A stretch of 64,000 nucleotides of DNA from Naganishia liquefaciens (Eukaryota; Basidiomycota; Tremellomycetes; Filobasidiales; Filobasidiaceae), in NCBI GenBank assembly GCA_013423385.1, contig BLZA01000030.1, positions 1,195,168-1,259,167 of the forward strand, given 5' to 3'. The notes beneath the pieces were generated by a model, which saw nothing but the letters and a program-made list of their open reading frames with translations, was not told where the DNA came from and ran no database searches. A program made the translations under genes and the position numbers. Of this stretch, positions 21,641-33,324 are shown in pieces; the stretch's first letter is position 1, and each line of letters opens with the position of its first letter.

Positions 21641-24600
21641 ATGGACGACCCGGCCCGACAACACGCATTCGAGCAGCTCCTCGACCCGGATCCGGGAGCA
21701 GCATAGCCGACAGGGGCCCTGCCCGCGCTCAAGAAATTATGTGCACGCGGGGGGCCGGCGCGGTGGAGGCCCGGGGCGTGGCAGGTCTTGTTGCGCGTGA
21801 GGGAGGGAGAGAAGCGGCGGTGGGAGGCGGGAGAGCGGGAGAGAGTCAAGGGGTACTATGTGAGTGGGCTGGGAGGGGGGGGGGGGCGAGGCGGGGGAGG
21901 GGCGTTGGGAGATTGGGGCGGGACGGACGACGCTCAGACTCGGCAGACTGATACACCGCCTGACCTCTCCAGGAACTCTTGCAGCATACCATCGCCTCTG
22001 CGTCCGAGGATGCATCCACCACGCTCACGCCTCAAGATCACCTCTTACTTGAAATCGACGACTGCGTGCGCGCATACACCGACACTCCACGCGGGAGGTG
22101 GATCCGTCCTCGTCGTCGTCGGTTGACGTATCCCGCGGCGCATTCATTCGAGGGCGGAAGCGCAGATTATCCCTCCGTCGACGACAAGAGGGCGATCCGC
22201 CGACGTCTCGAACGGATACGGATCGTTAGAGACCGGATGGTGGGGCGGGGGAGGATATCGCACGACGGTGATGCGTCGACGACACCGGGCTCATCTGCCC
22301 TTTGTCGTCCGGAAATCACGCTTTCGCCTTCCGAGGATACGAGGCCTCGGCCGCACGTCCGTGGTCCGCGCGCCAAAAGGACTCGACCGACGGATAAGAA
22401 AGATCTCTCGCTTGAGATTCCCGGCCCGGCGGCGGGGGCGGAAACGACAATCATTATCACGGCCGCATCCCCGACGACACCCTCTCACCCGATCACGCTC
22501 ATCCCTCCACCACACGAGGTCACTCCCTCCGCCGGCGACGACGACGACGACGACGACGACGCCTCCACGCATACGGACGCGCTCATCCGACTGCTGGCCG
22601 TGCTCGTCCGCCGGTCCGACGTTTCCCCCGACGAGGTACCCGCGCTCGTCGAGTGGGCTAGCATCGTCTATGCGGTGTACGTGACGGATGGGGACGTCGA
22701 GGTGCTGCTGGGTGGGCAAGGCGAAGAGGATCGGTGGGAGGAGAACGATCAGGCCGAGGCCGAGGCGTTTTGGGTGCTGCAGGCGATGGTGATCGGGGTT
22801 GGGCTTGACGAGGTTGTGCGCGGCGGCGGCGGCGGCGGCGGCGGTGGGGGCGGTGGGGGCAGGATCGTGGCGCGTGCGCTGGCGAGACGGGTGTTTTGGG
22901 CGGACGAGGGACTGTATCGGATTCTCGTGAGTGAGAGCGGCGACGACGGCGGCCGCACAACGGCGTCTACGCGTTGGTTGGCTGATTATTCAGGGCAGAT
23001 GTCGCTCCGAATCGACCTTGAACGGGAACCGTTTGTGACGGAATGGACAACCCATCTCTTTGCACGTACGATCAGTCCGATACACTACCTTCTTCCCATA
23101 TGGGATGCCATCCTATCCGAGGACGAAGACGCCGCGACGGTTCCGCCCGATTCTACGGGCAAGGCCGAGCTGCTCGTCGATGTGTGCACCGCCATGCTTT
23201 TGCTCGTCAAGGATGCGTTGCGCACCATCGTCGAGTCTCATCCGAGCGGCAAGGCTCGCTCGGGATTCTGGATCGAGGGAGAAGACGATCGGCTGCTTTT
23301 TGATCAAGATGGACCCAGTGTCCCCGCGGATCAGACAGAGGAAAAGACGGCGGCGGCGCGGGCGTTGCTTCGTGCGTATCCGATTCGAGACGTCGGGATC
23401 GGGGAAGTCTTGCGTGTCGCGTGGGAGGTACGTCAGCGACGGGTGATGGCGATCCTAGAAGGCGAGGATCTCGGGGAGATCGTTCTGCCGACACCAACCT
23501 CGACGCATCGCCCAGACGAGGAGGGTCTCGCATCGCGGCTCGAGTCGCTGGCGGCCAGGGCCGGCAGCTCGGTCCGAGAGTCCATCCATCCGTTGCCGCG
23601 GTATACCGTTCCGCCGCTCGTCGACATGGACACCGTGAAAACGACCTTGACAACCGGCGGCGATCGGCTCAAAGACTATGCGCATTCGCTGCAGGCTAGT
23701 GACGCGGCGGCGCAGGTGTCCAAGGTGTCGAGTAATTTGACGGCCGTCGCGCTGATGAGGCTCAATAGCCTGTCGGCCGGGAGGACGGGCGAGGGCGACA
23801 GCGGCTCGGGATGGTCGCTTGGCGCGGCAAGGCGGCTATGGTCGCCAGGAGCCAAGGCAGAGGAACGGTCTGACACGGCGGCCCCAGCAGCGGTGGACGA
23901 AGCGGAAAGACAAGAATCTCGGCCGGTCGCAAGTGAAAGCCCCGACGTGGCCATCAGCGAGGAACCCGCGGCCCTGTTCAGACGCGATACCAACCTTCCC
24001 CCGAGCTTCATCACCCCGCGCGGAAGCATCATTTATCCGGCTGGGAGGTACCGACCGAAAGCGAGTGCGGCCGGCCACGGGAAATCATCCCTGCAGAGCC
24101 GCTTGGCCGCCGTCGCTGCGAGCCCGGCCACGCAGCCGGCCGTTGCCGTCTCGCCCGAACGCTCGTCAACCGTACGCCCGCTCATCTTGAGTCGTTCTGC
24201 CAAACCAGCGAGCCCGCTCCATCCGTCGTCTGCGTCCGACGCACATGCCCCTGGTGGGCCCGTCGGCCGCATGAGTCCGTCGCCTTCGCTCCAGAATCTC
24301 GATATCGTCGAAAATTACGTCGCACGAAAAGTTTCCATCAGCCGGCGCAGCCAGCGTTCGTCGGTGGGTAGTGGGGATCGGGATGAGCCGGTGGGGCCCG
24401 TGGTGGATTCGACGTCGAATCGGCTTCGAAGGGCGATGAGGGATAGTTATCCTGCCACGGCGGATACCCAAAGGTATCATCTCAGCGACCCGGGAGCCAA
24501 GGAGGAAGTCGAGCGGCCGTCAACACCGCCGCCCAAGGATGCCGATCCGGAGCGGTATCAACTCCGCGATCAAGACCCTCAGACACCTACCGCTCAAGAT

Positions 24601-25083
24601 CAAGCAGAATCCCCCGATTCGCGCCGCGCGTCCGTCGACGGCGTCGCGGGCGGGGTGACGAGGAGCCGCGTCGTCCGCAAGGGGAAATTTGCCTCGAAAG
24701 CGGCGCATTTCCGATTGCAATCCGCCGGCAAGATTGAGCTGAATGAGGAGGAGAAACCAAGAGTGATTGCCCTTGTCAGTGGTGGTGAAGACGCCTCTGT
24801 CCTGCCCGCGAGAACGTCGAGTCTATCGCAGCCCGCGACGCCAGTGAATGGGATGGGAACGGAAGCAGCGGCAACGGTGACGCCGAAATCCCTGATTTTG
24901 CCTGAACGGCCAGAGAGGACATCGTCGCTCCAGAATGCGCCGCAGGAAGGGCCCAAACGTCCGTCGATAGACTTGCACCATCTCACGGTAGACGGGAACG
25001 ACGAGCAAGAGGAACCGCTCAGTGCAAAAGATGGGTACGGGGATCTACTAGAGTCGTATGCAGCCGCACTGGAGAGCTTGTAG
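21641..25083 (+). CDS. Divergent TBC (Rab-GAP-like) domain protein, with in-frame TAG
   Basis: Exons 21641-21859 and 21973-25083. The frame opens at ATG 21641 (MDDPARQHAFEQLLDPDPGA), meets TAG at 21704-21706, then continues in the same frame with ALPALKKLCARGGPARWRPG and AWQVLLRVREGE, the normal opening of a TBC domain. No GT lies between ATG and TAG, so a standard intron cannot remove the stop. The domain continues with HLLLEIDDCVRAYTDTPR (IxxDxxR box), AEAFWVLQAMV, and the C-terminal pair TEWTTHLFARTISPIHYLLP / IWDAILSE, then LLVDVCTAMLLLVKDALRTI. The YxQ glutamine-finger motif is not visible. Long acidic (poly-Asp) and poly-Gly inserts interrupt the domain, and residues after about 620 are disordered. 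Either the true start lies on an upstream exon with an acceptor at 21706, or the TAG is an error or a real nonsense codon. Confidence 0.7.
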
Positions 25084-25333
25084 CATAGTTGTGCGCCGCG
25101 GACGATGCACGTATTACATACATCTTGAACCAGCATAGGTAGCAGCACCCGCGCGGGCGCATGGTGGCCGTCCGCGCATGACGAATTTCGATCGGACGCG
25201 ACCTCGGTCTCGCTCGCTCGCTCGCCTCCCCGCAGCCGCATTCATCATCGGGCCCCTCCGTACCGTCCTCCAGGCCTCCCCCCCCTCCCAAGCCGCTCAT
25301 CCCCCTCGACATCTGAAAGCCTCGCACGCCAGC

Positions 25334-27662
25334 ATGGCAGACCCCCTGGCTACCATTGACGCGTGGGGCTCACCCTCGGCTTCCGTCTCCGCCCTTCCAG
25401 CGCAGCCCGTATCCGGACAGAACGGCCAAGACGGGAATGACCGGAACCACGAGGGGGGAGGTTACGACAACGACGACGACGATGATGCTCCGTTATCGAG
25501 CGGTCTCCGCCGAGCCAACGAGGACCGGAACGCGAACGTCCGGCCCGCACCTGCGCAAAGGACCCAATCTGCCGTGGAGAGGAATCGACAACCGTTCGTC
25601 AAGGTCAGGATCACGGGACTCGAGCGGAATCGCAAGGATCTCTTGATTCGATTCGACGCGAATGTAAGCCCTGTCCATTGGACTAGCCCCTTTGGGAGGA
25701 ATCGCTCGCTGAGCAGCAGGGCCGATAGACAAACCTGCCAAACTTTCGGACAAGCATGTATCGCAATATGCAACGGTCTTATGTAGAGTTCCAGCTCTTT
25801 GCCGATCATCTCGCATACGGAAATCCTCAAAGTGGGTCCGTCCTCCATGTCCCCGTGGCATGGGATGCTGAACTCTTGCACGTATCGCAGCCATCCTGCC
25901 TGCGTTGCCGTTACCGCAAACTTCTGCTATTACCGATGACGAAGGTACATGTCGATGGACAGATTCCGGAGCAAGTCTGACAATGTCCCAAATCACAGAC
26001 GACAGGCTCGTCAGGATCGCTCTTCAACGTTGGTTTACAAGAGTGTGCGAAGACCCGATATTGCAGCAGGACAACGAAATGCGAAGCTTTATAGAAAGCG
26101 ATTTCGGAGTCAGTCCAAGAAAATCAATGTCTGGGCCATCGCTGATCTGCTATCCATCCAGTATCAACCCGTCATCAAGAACATGACGCATCGCGCCGCA
26201 TCATCGTCCTCCGGTGGCGCCTTTTCTTCGATATCCCGAGTCTTCCGTAAAGGACCGCCCGATGAGAATGAAGATTTGCAAATGGCCAAAGCAGAACTGG
26301 CAAAGCTGGAAGACAAGTGGGCGGATTCGGCCAAGGCTGTCGCGGGTACGAGCAAGAGCCGGAAAAGTGAGTCCAGGAGATGGCCAATTTGACGTGATAC
26401 TGATCATCGAGGCGCATTCTCAAGCTCTTGCGCCGGCACTCGCCGAAGTCGGTTCCAAAATGGTATCGCTCGCGAGCGTCGAATCGGATGCAGATTTGGC
26501 CACCGCGCTGAGAAGACTGGGCAAGACATGGGAAGCCGCTGGATCCATTGCGCAGGCGCAGGTAGGGCGGGTTTCGAGCTGGGCCACGTGGGCGTTGCGG
26601 ACTGACGATGATTCACAGGCAATTAGCGATAACATAATCCTCAGCGACTCGCTGGGTTATCAGTCTTTGCATGCTAGACAGGCAAAGGTGATTACACGCT
26701 TTCGATGACGAGTTTGTCGCTGACCACACTCTGCCTCCGAAAGGACACCCTCGTTCACAGAACGCAGGTGCTCGAGGACGCACAGACAGCCTCGAAGAAT
26801 GCTATTCACAAACGGCGCGCGGTCGAAAAGCTGAGGGGGAATACGAGAATAGATTCTGCCAAGGTGGACGACGCCATCGAGGAGATGCGGGAGGTGAGCT
26901 TTCGCGCCTGATCGCCAAACGCAAGGGTAATTGATCGACCACGGGCGTCAGGCACAAGAGCTGGATGAGACGCTTGCTCGTCGAGTCTCTGCCATTTCCA
27001 CAAACCTTCGCGCTGCCTTGCAGGTCCACTCGCGTCAAGCACACGACGATGCCGCGCTCATGCTAATCGAACACGCCAAGAGCAAGATCATGTATGAAAA
27101 GCAGCTACTGAAAGAGCTCGAGGCTGTTCGGCCAGAGGTTGCCAACATTGGCAAGCCAGCGCACGAAAAGCAAAAGTTCCAGCCTGCGACGAATCCGCCG
27201 GGAATGCCAACAAGATTGGCCAACCCGCCGGCACAGCAGGCGGCACCGAGACCTCGAGTTGCGAATATCACGACCGAAAATGTTGCCCAATCCATGTTTA
27301 TTCCTCCGTCCCATCCGGATAGCCTTTCGCCTACTCTAGCTCAACAGGGCAAACGGCTAGCCGCCGGTGCGCAATCCGCTTATCCGTACCAACCGGGCCC
27401 GGGAGCGACACCTGGACCCTCGGGTACTTTCAGTCCTTATGCGCCGCAGACAGCTCCACCTGCGCCGGCGCCGACGTTGCCGAATATGACGCAAAGTATG
27501 TACTACCCCGGTGCGGCTGCGCAGCAAGCGGCCGCTCATCATCCGAGTTCAAACTACGGCGCCAACGTGGACTATTCGCGAGGGAATCCGCAAATTTTCG
27601 GACAGTCGAGGTCAAAGTTGGACGAAAGGGTCGCGGCCCGGAGTCTGGCCAACATGTTCTAG
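25334..27662 (+). CDS. VPS17: Retromer SNX-BAR subunit Vps17
   Basis: Sorting nexin that pairs with Vps5 to tubulate endosomes during retromer-mediated recycling to the Golgi. Exons 25334-25663, 25729-25831, 25891-25944, 25999-26108, 26162-26366, 26425-26561, 26619-26687, 26744-26893 and 26952-27662 give 622 residues. The N-terminus is disordered with poly-Asp. The PX domain (about residues 85-220) reads VKVRITGLERNRKDLLIRFD, TNLPNFRTSMYRNMQRSYVE and RIALQRWFTRVCEDPILQQD, ending SFIESDFG. A coiled-coil BAR region follows (about 250-430), then a Pro/Ala/Gln-rich tail. The PX region lacks the usual RRYSDF arginine set, as known for fungal Vps17, which binds phosphoinositide weakly. The intron after SFIESDFG uses the rarer donor GTCAGT. 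Confidence 0.92.
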
Positions 27663-27767
27663 ATGGATGCACGTGAGCGCCGGCTCGGCGGTATCTGCCG
27701 GCGTGAATGAACGAATGGCAATGCAATGTTGTATATATGGGTATGAACAGAAGATCCACACAATGGC

Positions 27768-29026
27768 CTACGTTTCTGGCTCTGTGCGTATGATGCCCAT
27801 CACCGTTTCGTACGCGCCGAGGAAGATTGCCCCACCGAGCGATATCCAGGTGGCGCGCGCCATGCCACCTCGGAAGAGCGTCTTGACGCCCTCTTCCTGT
27901 ACGATGCGCCGCATCCTCGACGGAATTGACAAGGCGGACCCGCTGGACGCGGGATCCGTCGGGCTGGGATGTGCAGACTAGGGGAAAGGCGCGATCAGGA
28001 TGCAAGCCGGGCCCCGGACCGACGGTACGACGACTCACTTTGGCTTCGAGCATGACCCGCGTCTTGACGACGTCTAGCGGCGTCGAAATGGCGCCGGCAA
28101 ATCCACCCGCCATGGATCCACAGAGGGCGGCCTCGTGCGGGAGCGGTTTACGCTGGTTGGGAAGGTAGTGGATGGATAATAACGATTTGAGCTTTTCGTA
28201 CAGCGGGAACTGGATCGCTGTGAATGGGATCTGTGGAAGGGGGGGGGGGCGAGGATTCAGCCGGTGCGAAAAAATTGCGGCGGGTTGGGGGAAAGGAGTT
28301 TTGGGCGGAGAACGTACGTCTCGCGCCAGGGTGATCCCAAAGCCGCGGTAGAAGCCGCGGATACCCTCAATCTGCATCAGCTTGACGGCTGCGCCAAACG
28401 TGCCGACGTCTTTCCCGTACGCAGCTGTCTGTGCCCGTGACTTGATGACTTCTGTCGGCACGCGAATGAGGCATGCCATCTGTGTGGAGGGTTTCCCGCA
28501 AGTGGTGAGGTGAAATCAGCAGTGTACAGCAGGTTGGAGGAAGACGAGATGCCCGACTTGCGAATTCACCTCCCGTGGATCCTGCCAAGTGGTTGAGTGA
28601 CGGGTTCTCACGAAAGACGTTGAATCGCTTGGGCAGCTGCTGTTTCAGGAATTCATAGGTAGTGAAAAACGACGCGGCTAGCATGGGGTCCTTGACTGAT
28701 GAGGTAACAAGCGGATGTTGAGCGAAAGGACGAGGAAGACTCACAACCGGGAGCGCTGCCGGCGCCGACCATGCCTACGCCGCGATAGACGCCCTTGAAC
28801 CCTCCGGCGGCCCAGAACCCCTGAGGCGACTGCTGACGGGTCTTAATGGTATCGACGGGGAAAAAGATGAAATCGACCGAGAGACCCGATACCGCGCCGG
28901 CCTGATAGGGTGTGTGTAGGTAGTCAGGGGGTGCTGCTCGAGGAAGGGGCTGGTGCGGTAACGACTTACGCTCAACGCCTGGACAAACGTCGGGCCGGAT
29001 TTCCGGCTTTCTAGGATGTCCGCCAT
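27768..29026 (-). CDS. PET8: Mitochondrial S-adenosylmethionine carrier
   Basis: Inner-membrane SLC25 carrier importing SAM for mitochondrial methylation, biotin and lipoate synthesis. Exons (minus): 29026-28970, 28901-28745, 28695-28570, about 28481-28318, 28230-28039 and 27977-27768, about 301 residues. The three carrier signatures are [22 protein letters not shown] and [14 protein letters not shown]-carrier features are [40 protein letters not shown] and [15 protein letters not shown], with [14 protein letters not shown] in the last repeat. Oddity: exon 3 ends in phase 1 (GGA G, then GTGAAT), but exon 4 reads in frame only if it starts with AG-ATG-GCA, two bases before the obvious CACAG acceptor. 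The expected protein text ([12 protein letters not shown]) fits that non-canonical junction, so either it is a GT-AC intron or the assembly has an indel. Confidence 0.9.
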
Positions 29027-29303
29027 GATGTGCAAGAGGTCCCCAAGATGACGAGACTCGCGCTGACGCCCGAGCGAAATGATCTGTCCAACGTCATTAT
29101 CGAACTGTGTGAATCGCACGAGCGACATCTCGATCGACTGACGGGCGCTCGGGACTCGGGGAATGCCCGCCCGCCCCCCTTGCTGGGCCACGTGTCGGCG
29201 GCCGAACAAGGGCTGCTCGCTAGCTCTTCGCGGATTCAAACCAGCCACGGTCTGCAACTTTTTGACAAAAATTTGAGTGCGCGGGGCAGACGGGAGCGGC
29301 CGA

Positions 29304-29310
29304 TATATAA
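29304..29310 (+). promoter_or_regulatory. TATA box of the nucleolin gene
   Basis: TATATAA lies 85 bases upstream of the nucleolin start, in the 368-base divergent interval shared with the SAM carrier. Position and sequence fit a core promoter of a strongly expressed gene. Confidence 0.5.
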
Positions 29311-29394
29311 GATCGGAGACGCGGCAGTACCTATCCAGCGGCCATCTTTTTGTTCGTTTCTTCATCCGCTTTCTTTCCCTCGATTCCAATCAAA

Positions 29395-31192
29395 ATGGCC
29401 AAGTCTGACAGCAAAAAGGTCACCAAGGTGTCCAAGAAGGAGACCGCTCCCAAGGAGTCGTCCAAGAAGGCCTCGAAGAAGGAAGCAGTCAAGGAGACCC
29501 CCAAGCCTGCGCCCGTCGCCGTAAAGGTGAGTCTTGTTCTGGCGTGATGTTCCTCTGTGGATGCTCATTCCTGTTCATTATTCGCAGGAGGACAAGAAGT
29601 CGAAAAAGTCAAAGAAATCCAAGAAGGAGCCCACCCCTCCTCCCCCGCCCGCAGAGTCCTCTTCCTCGGAATCCGAGTCTTCATCGGAATCCGAGTCGAG
29701 CGACGAAGAGGACGAGGTCGTGGCCGCTGCTCCTGCAGCTGTTACTGCCCCAGAGGCCGACTTCAAGCCTGCCGCCGCCGAGGAGGTGAGCGCAGTCGGG
29801 GCAGGTTCACCTTGTGCATTCGTGTCTGACCACCCTCCTTGCAGTCTTCGTCCGAATCTGACTCTGATTCCGAATCCTCTTCCGACGAGGAGCCTTCCAA
29901 GGCCGCTCAGGTCGCTCCTGCCGCCAAGAAGGACGTGAGTGATCATCTGGTTGATCATCTGGTTGATCAATAGTGCCAGGAGGAACTGACTCGAGAACTA
30001 TTCAGTCTGACGATGAATCGTCTGAGGACTCGTCTGATGACAGCAGCGACGAGGAGGCCGAGAAGCCCGCCGCCGCCCCCGCCAAGGTGAGTTGCGCTTG
30101 ACGCCACCAAGTCGAGACTGTGCTAATTCCATCGTAGGCCGAGAGCAGCAGCGAGGAGGAGTCTTCCGACGAAGACAGCTCGGACGAGGACAGCTCGGAC
30201 GAGGAAGAGGAGAAGAAGATGGAGGTCGATGCCCCCGTCGCCAACGGCAAGCGAAAGGCCAGCGAAGAGGCCGAGGCTCCTACCAAGAAGGCCAAGACCG
30301 AGAACGGTGCCGTCGCCACCAAGACCAACGGATCCAACGGCGAGGAGCAGCAGCCGTCCAAGAACGTCTTTGTCGGTTCGCTCTCGTGGAACGTTGACAA
30401 CGACTGGCTGCAATCCGAGTTCCAGGAGTGCGGTGAGATTGTCAGCGTTCGAATCATGATGGACCGTGAAAAGAACCGATCTCGAGGATTCGGTTACATC
30501 GAGTTTGCCGATGAAGAGTCGGCCGCCAAGGCCGTCGCCTTGAACGGCAAGGAAGTCGATGGTCGACCCGTCAACATCAACTACGCCTCGCAGCGACCGG
30601 AAAGGCCCAACCCAGAAAAGCGGGCATCGCAGTATGGCGACAAGCAGAACCCGCCCTGCACTACCCTCTGGGTCGGTAACATGGCCTTCTCCACCAACGA
30701 GGACTCGCTCTACAACGCGTTTGGAGAGTACGGCAGCGTGCAGTCTGTTCGTCTGCCCACCGACAGGGAGACGGGCGCGCCCAAGGGCTTTGCCTACGTG
30801 CAGTTCGAGACGGTCGAGAGCGCTCAGGCTGCTTTGGACGCATGGAAGGGCCAGGAACTTGACGGTCGACCGTTGAGGCTCGACTTTGCCCCGCCCAGGG
30901 ATGACAGCCGGGGCGGTGACCGACCGTCCAGGGGCCGGGGTGGATTCGGCGGTGACAGGGGTGGTCGGGGTGGCCGAGGTGGTGAGTTTTCCCCCCGTGT
31001 TGCATGTGGCAGGGCGATCGGATTCGCTCATCTCTTTTCTCTACAGGCGGTCGAGGTGGTTTCGGCGGTGACCGTGGAGGTGGTCGAGGCGGTCGAGGCG
31101 GTGGTCGAGGTGGCCGAGGTGGCGCAGCCAACCCAAGATCGGGAGGCTTCGTCGCCGGTGGACCGACCGGAAAGAAGATTTCCTTTGACTAA
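29395..31192 (+). CDS. Nucleolin-like rRNA-processing protein (gar2/NSR1)
   Basis: Nucleolar protein needed for pre-rRNA processing and 40S assembly. Exons 29395-29526, 29588-29785, 29845-29934, 30006-30086, 30138-30981 and 31047-31192 give 496 residues. The N-terminus has Lys-rich stretches (KKSKKSKKSKKEPTPPPPPA) alternating with Ser/Glu/Asp acidic blocks (SSSESESSSESESSDEEDE), the usual casein-kinase-2 target architecture. RRM1 carries NVFVGSLSWN and SRGFGYIEF. RRM2 carries TLWVGNMAF and PKGFAYVQF. The C-terminus is an RGG domain (GRGGFGGDRGGGRGGRGG) ending KKISFD. Each acidic block sits on its own short exon, so the number of blocks could change by exon gain or loss. Confidence 0.92.
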
Positions 31193-33324
31193 GCCGCTTT
31201 TGGGACTGTCAGGGTATCGGGCAAAAAGGATTAGATCATCCATAGACAGCTAGGCATTGTGTGTGCCGCTTTGTACTACTAGTCAGCGTCTGCTTCTGGG
31301 TTAGTGTCACATTGTATCTTGTACGACGCAGCACATCGCCATAGCATTTGATTTCGGGACTTCTCGGTCTCGCGTCGCCGACGTATCGTAAACCCACTCC
31401 TATCGTCTGTGCCTTTTGCTTGCTCCTGAGCAGCGATGGTCCCATATCCTCGCAACAGAATCGCAGCATGCGCTGTAGTCGCACGATGGAAACTGCGGTA
31501 ATTAAAGCGAAGTTGGGCGCGACATCTCAGGTTGACGAGCGAACGAGCATAATCTCTGAGCGCACCTTCCGGCCTCATGCTTGCACTCCGCTGTAGCCCT
31601 CGGTTTTCGAGTCTTATGCACCGGTGAGCAGTGCGGTCTGTCACCGAGAATAGAGGCGTTCCTCAGTCGAGCTGATTTCAGCCTTCATACACGCGTGATG
31701 GACCGCTGGAGTGCACGAGATCTCTGATTCGCATCACGTGAACTGCCTGGTCACCATTCTGATGCCATACTCATTGCGTACATGGCCCTCCGGCTCAAGA
31801 TCGAGTGCACTGTCATGGACCACCTGGACCGATGTGTGTCCGCGACGGAAAAGCTGATGATGATGCGATACTACTCCTATATCGAGCATGTATGGCCAGG
31901 CGCGTGCAGGAAGATCTGCCCGTTTCCCAGCGGAGGCATCTTCATGTCAATTTATGACACAGGGTCAACCACGTTCACACTGAAGATCCCAAGCTCATGA
32001 GGGGCAAGCCCGAGGTAGGATGCAAGCCACCCGGGATCAACGGTGGCCGGGAAGCTTTGAATCCATGCATCGACCAAACGTCAAAGCACTAATGCTGATT
32101 GAGGCTACCTATCGTAGAAAAGCGTTCAAGCAGCGATATCGGTGCCCTCCCAAGATGCTAGCAACCCGGAATGTGCGCAAGGCTTCGTCGTAAAGCAAGT
32201 ACGACCGTCGCCTCCCTCTACGGACAGAGCGTCTTGCTCCTCGGTTGACCAAGACGCAGGTCGTCGTAAGAGAAATGCGGTTTCTTCATGACAGCTACCG
32301 CACGACTCTGAATGTGTTCAATCACGAATTCTACTTTCGGGCGATGCGTCGAAAGTAGCGATGAATCAATCGCACGGCCCTTGCTTGACACACGAGGCGG
32401 CTCTTTGATGGCGACTTCGACCGAGGTCAAACGGATTTTTATTCTTTCAAAAGTTCTGCTCTCCTTCGTTTCTGGGCACAGGTTCACAGAGGTAACCGTC
32501 GATTCCTTTTGTTGGGACCGGATGCGCCATGTCAAGGCTGTAAGGCTGCGGCAATCGCTACGGTAACATGAGCTAAGCGACGAGCAGGAAACCCGACTTG
32601 AAGGAAAGGCTGGCGCGGCACAACTTCGCGCCGTGTCCGCGCTAGAAAGACCTCGCGATGAGCTCGAGTTTGACCTCGGGGGATATTTTAGTATTGGGAT
32701 AGTAGAGTATCGGTTCGGGAGGAGCAGCTCGGCGGGGCGGGGGGGGGCGTTGAAGCGAGGATCGTGGAGATCAGCTAGCTGGGCAGCTGCAAGAGCGAAC
32801 AATCGGGAATGTAGGCTGCTTTGATAGTCCGTGCCTTACAAAAGCATCAGCTGTATGAGCTGCTGTATGAGGCCTTTCAAGCTTCCCTTACAGACGTACA
32901 GAGCTTCCAGAGGTCCTACGTAGCTAGTCTCGCCGCCAATCAACGTCGGTACAGGAATCGATACAGCGCAAGACGGGATATAGATGGAGCGGAAACTTGG
33001 AATCATCCAGCGCCTAGTCGACTGCTGGAGCTACTGCTGGCATCCGGTTCAACAAGCTCGACAGGCATGTCAGCTGCAGGACCAGGATATCGAGCTGGCT
33101 ATCGACGGTTACTTCAATGCTGCTCTGCTTCTCTGTGCCAGGCAAGAGCGTCATCGCGGTCTGGCAGGAGACGGTGTTGCTGATGGTGCCTTGTCGGCGA
33201 TCCTGGCATATATATATACATATACCCCACACTGTGGAGTCTCCGCATTCTACTCCATACCCCGCACGATTACCATCCTCGCGCTTTGACCCTGAGACAC
33301 GATCGACGGCTTCTTCAGCCCAAC
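31193..33324. other. Gene-poor interval of 2.1 kb
   Basis: This is the longest stretch without a recognised gene. The longest open frame (32802-32218, minus, 194 codons, Ser/Arg-rich N-half, ending PHFSYDDLRLGQPRSKTLCP) has no family match and no introns. Other frames of 60-120 codons overlap on opposite strands. No terminal repeats, target duplications or transposase motifs are seen. TATATATA text lies at about 33211-33222, ahead of the MFS gene. Confidence 0.4.

Noticed and set aside
27430-28479. 349-codon minus-strand frame covering the SAM-carrier 3' half
   Set aside because: It reads through introns of the carrier. Only parts of it match the family, and the true last exon is in another frame.
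33200-33225. TATATATA text before the MFS gene as its TATA box
   Set aside because: Plausible, but about 100 bases from the ATG in AT-richer DNA with no transcript data, so not called as a separate feature.
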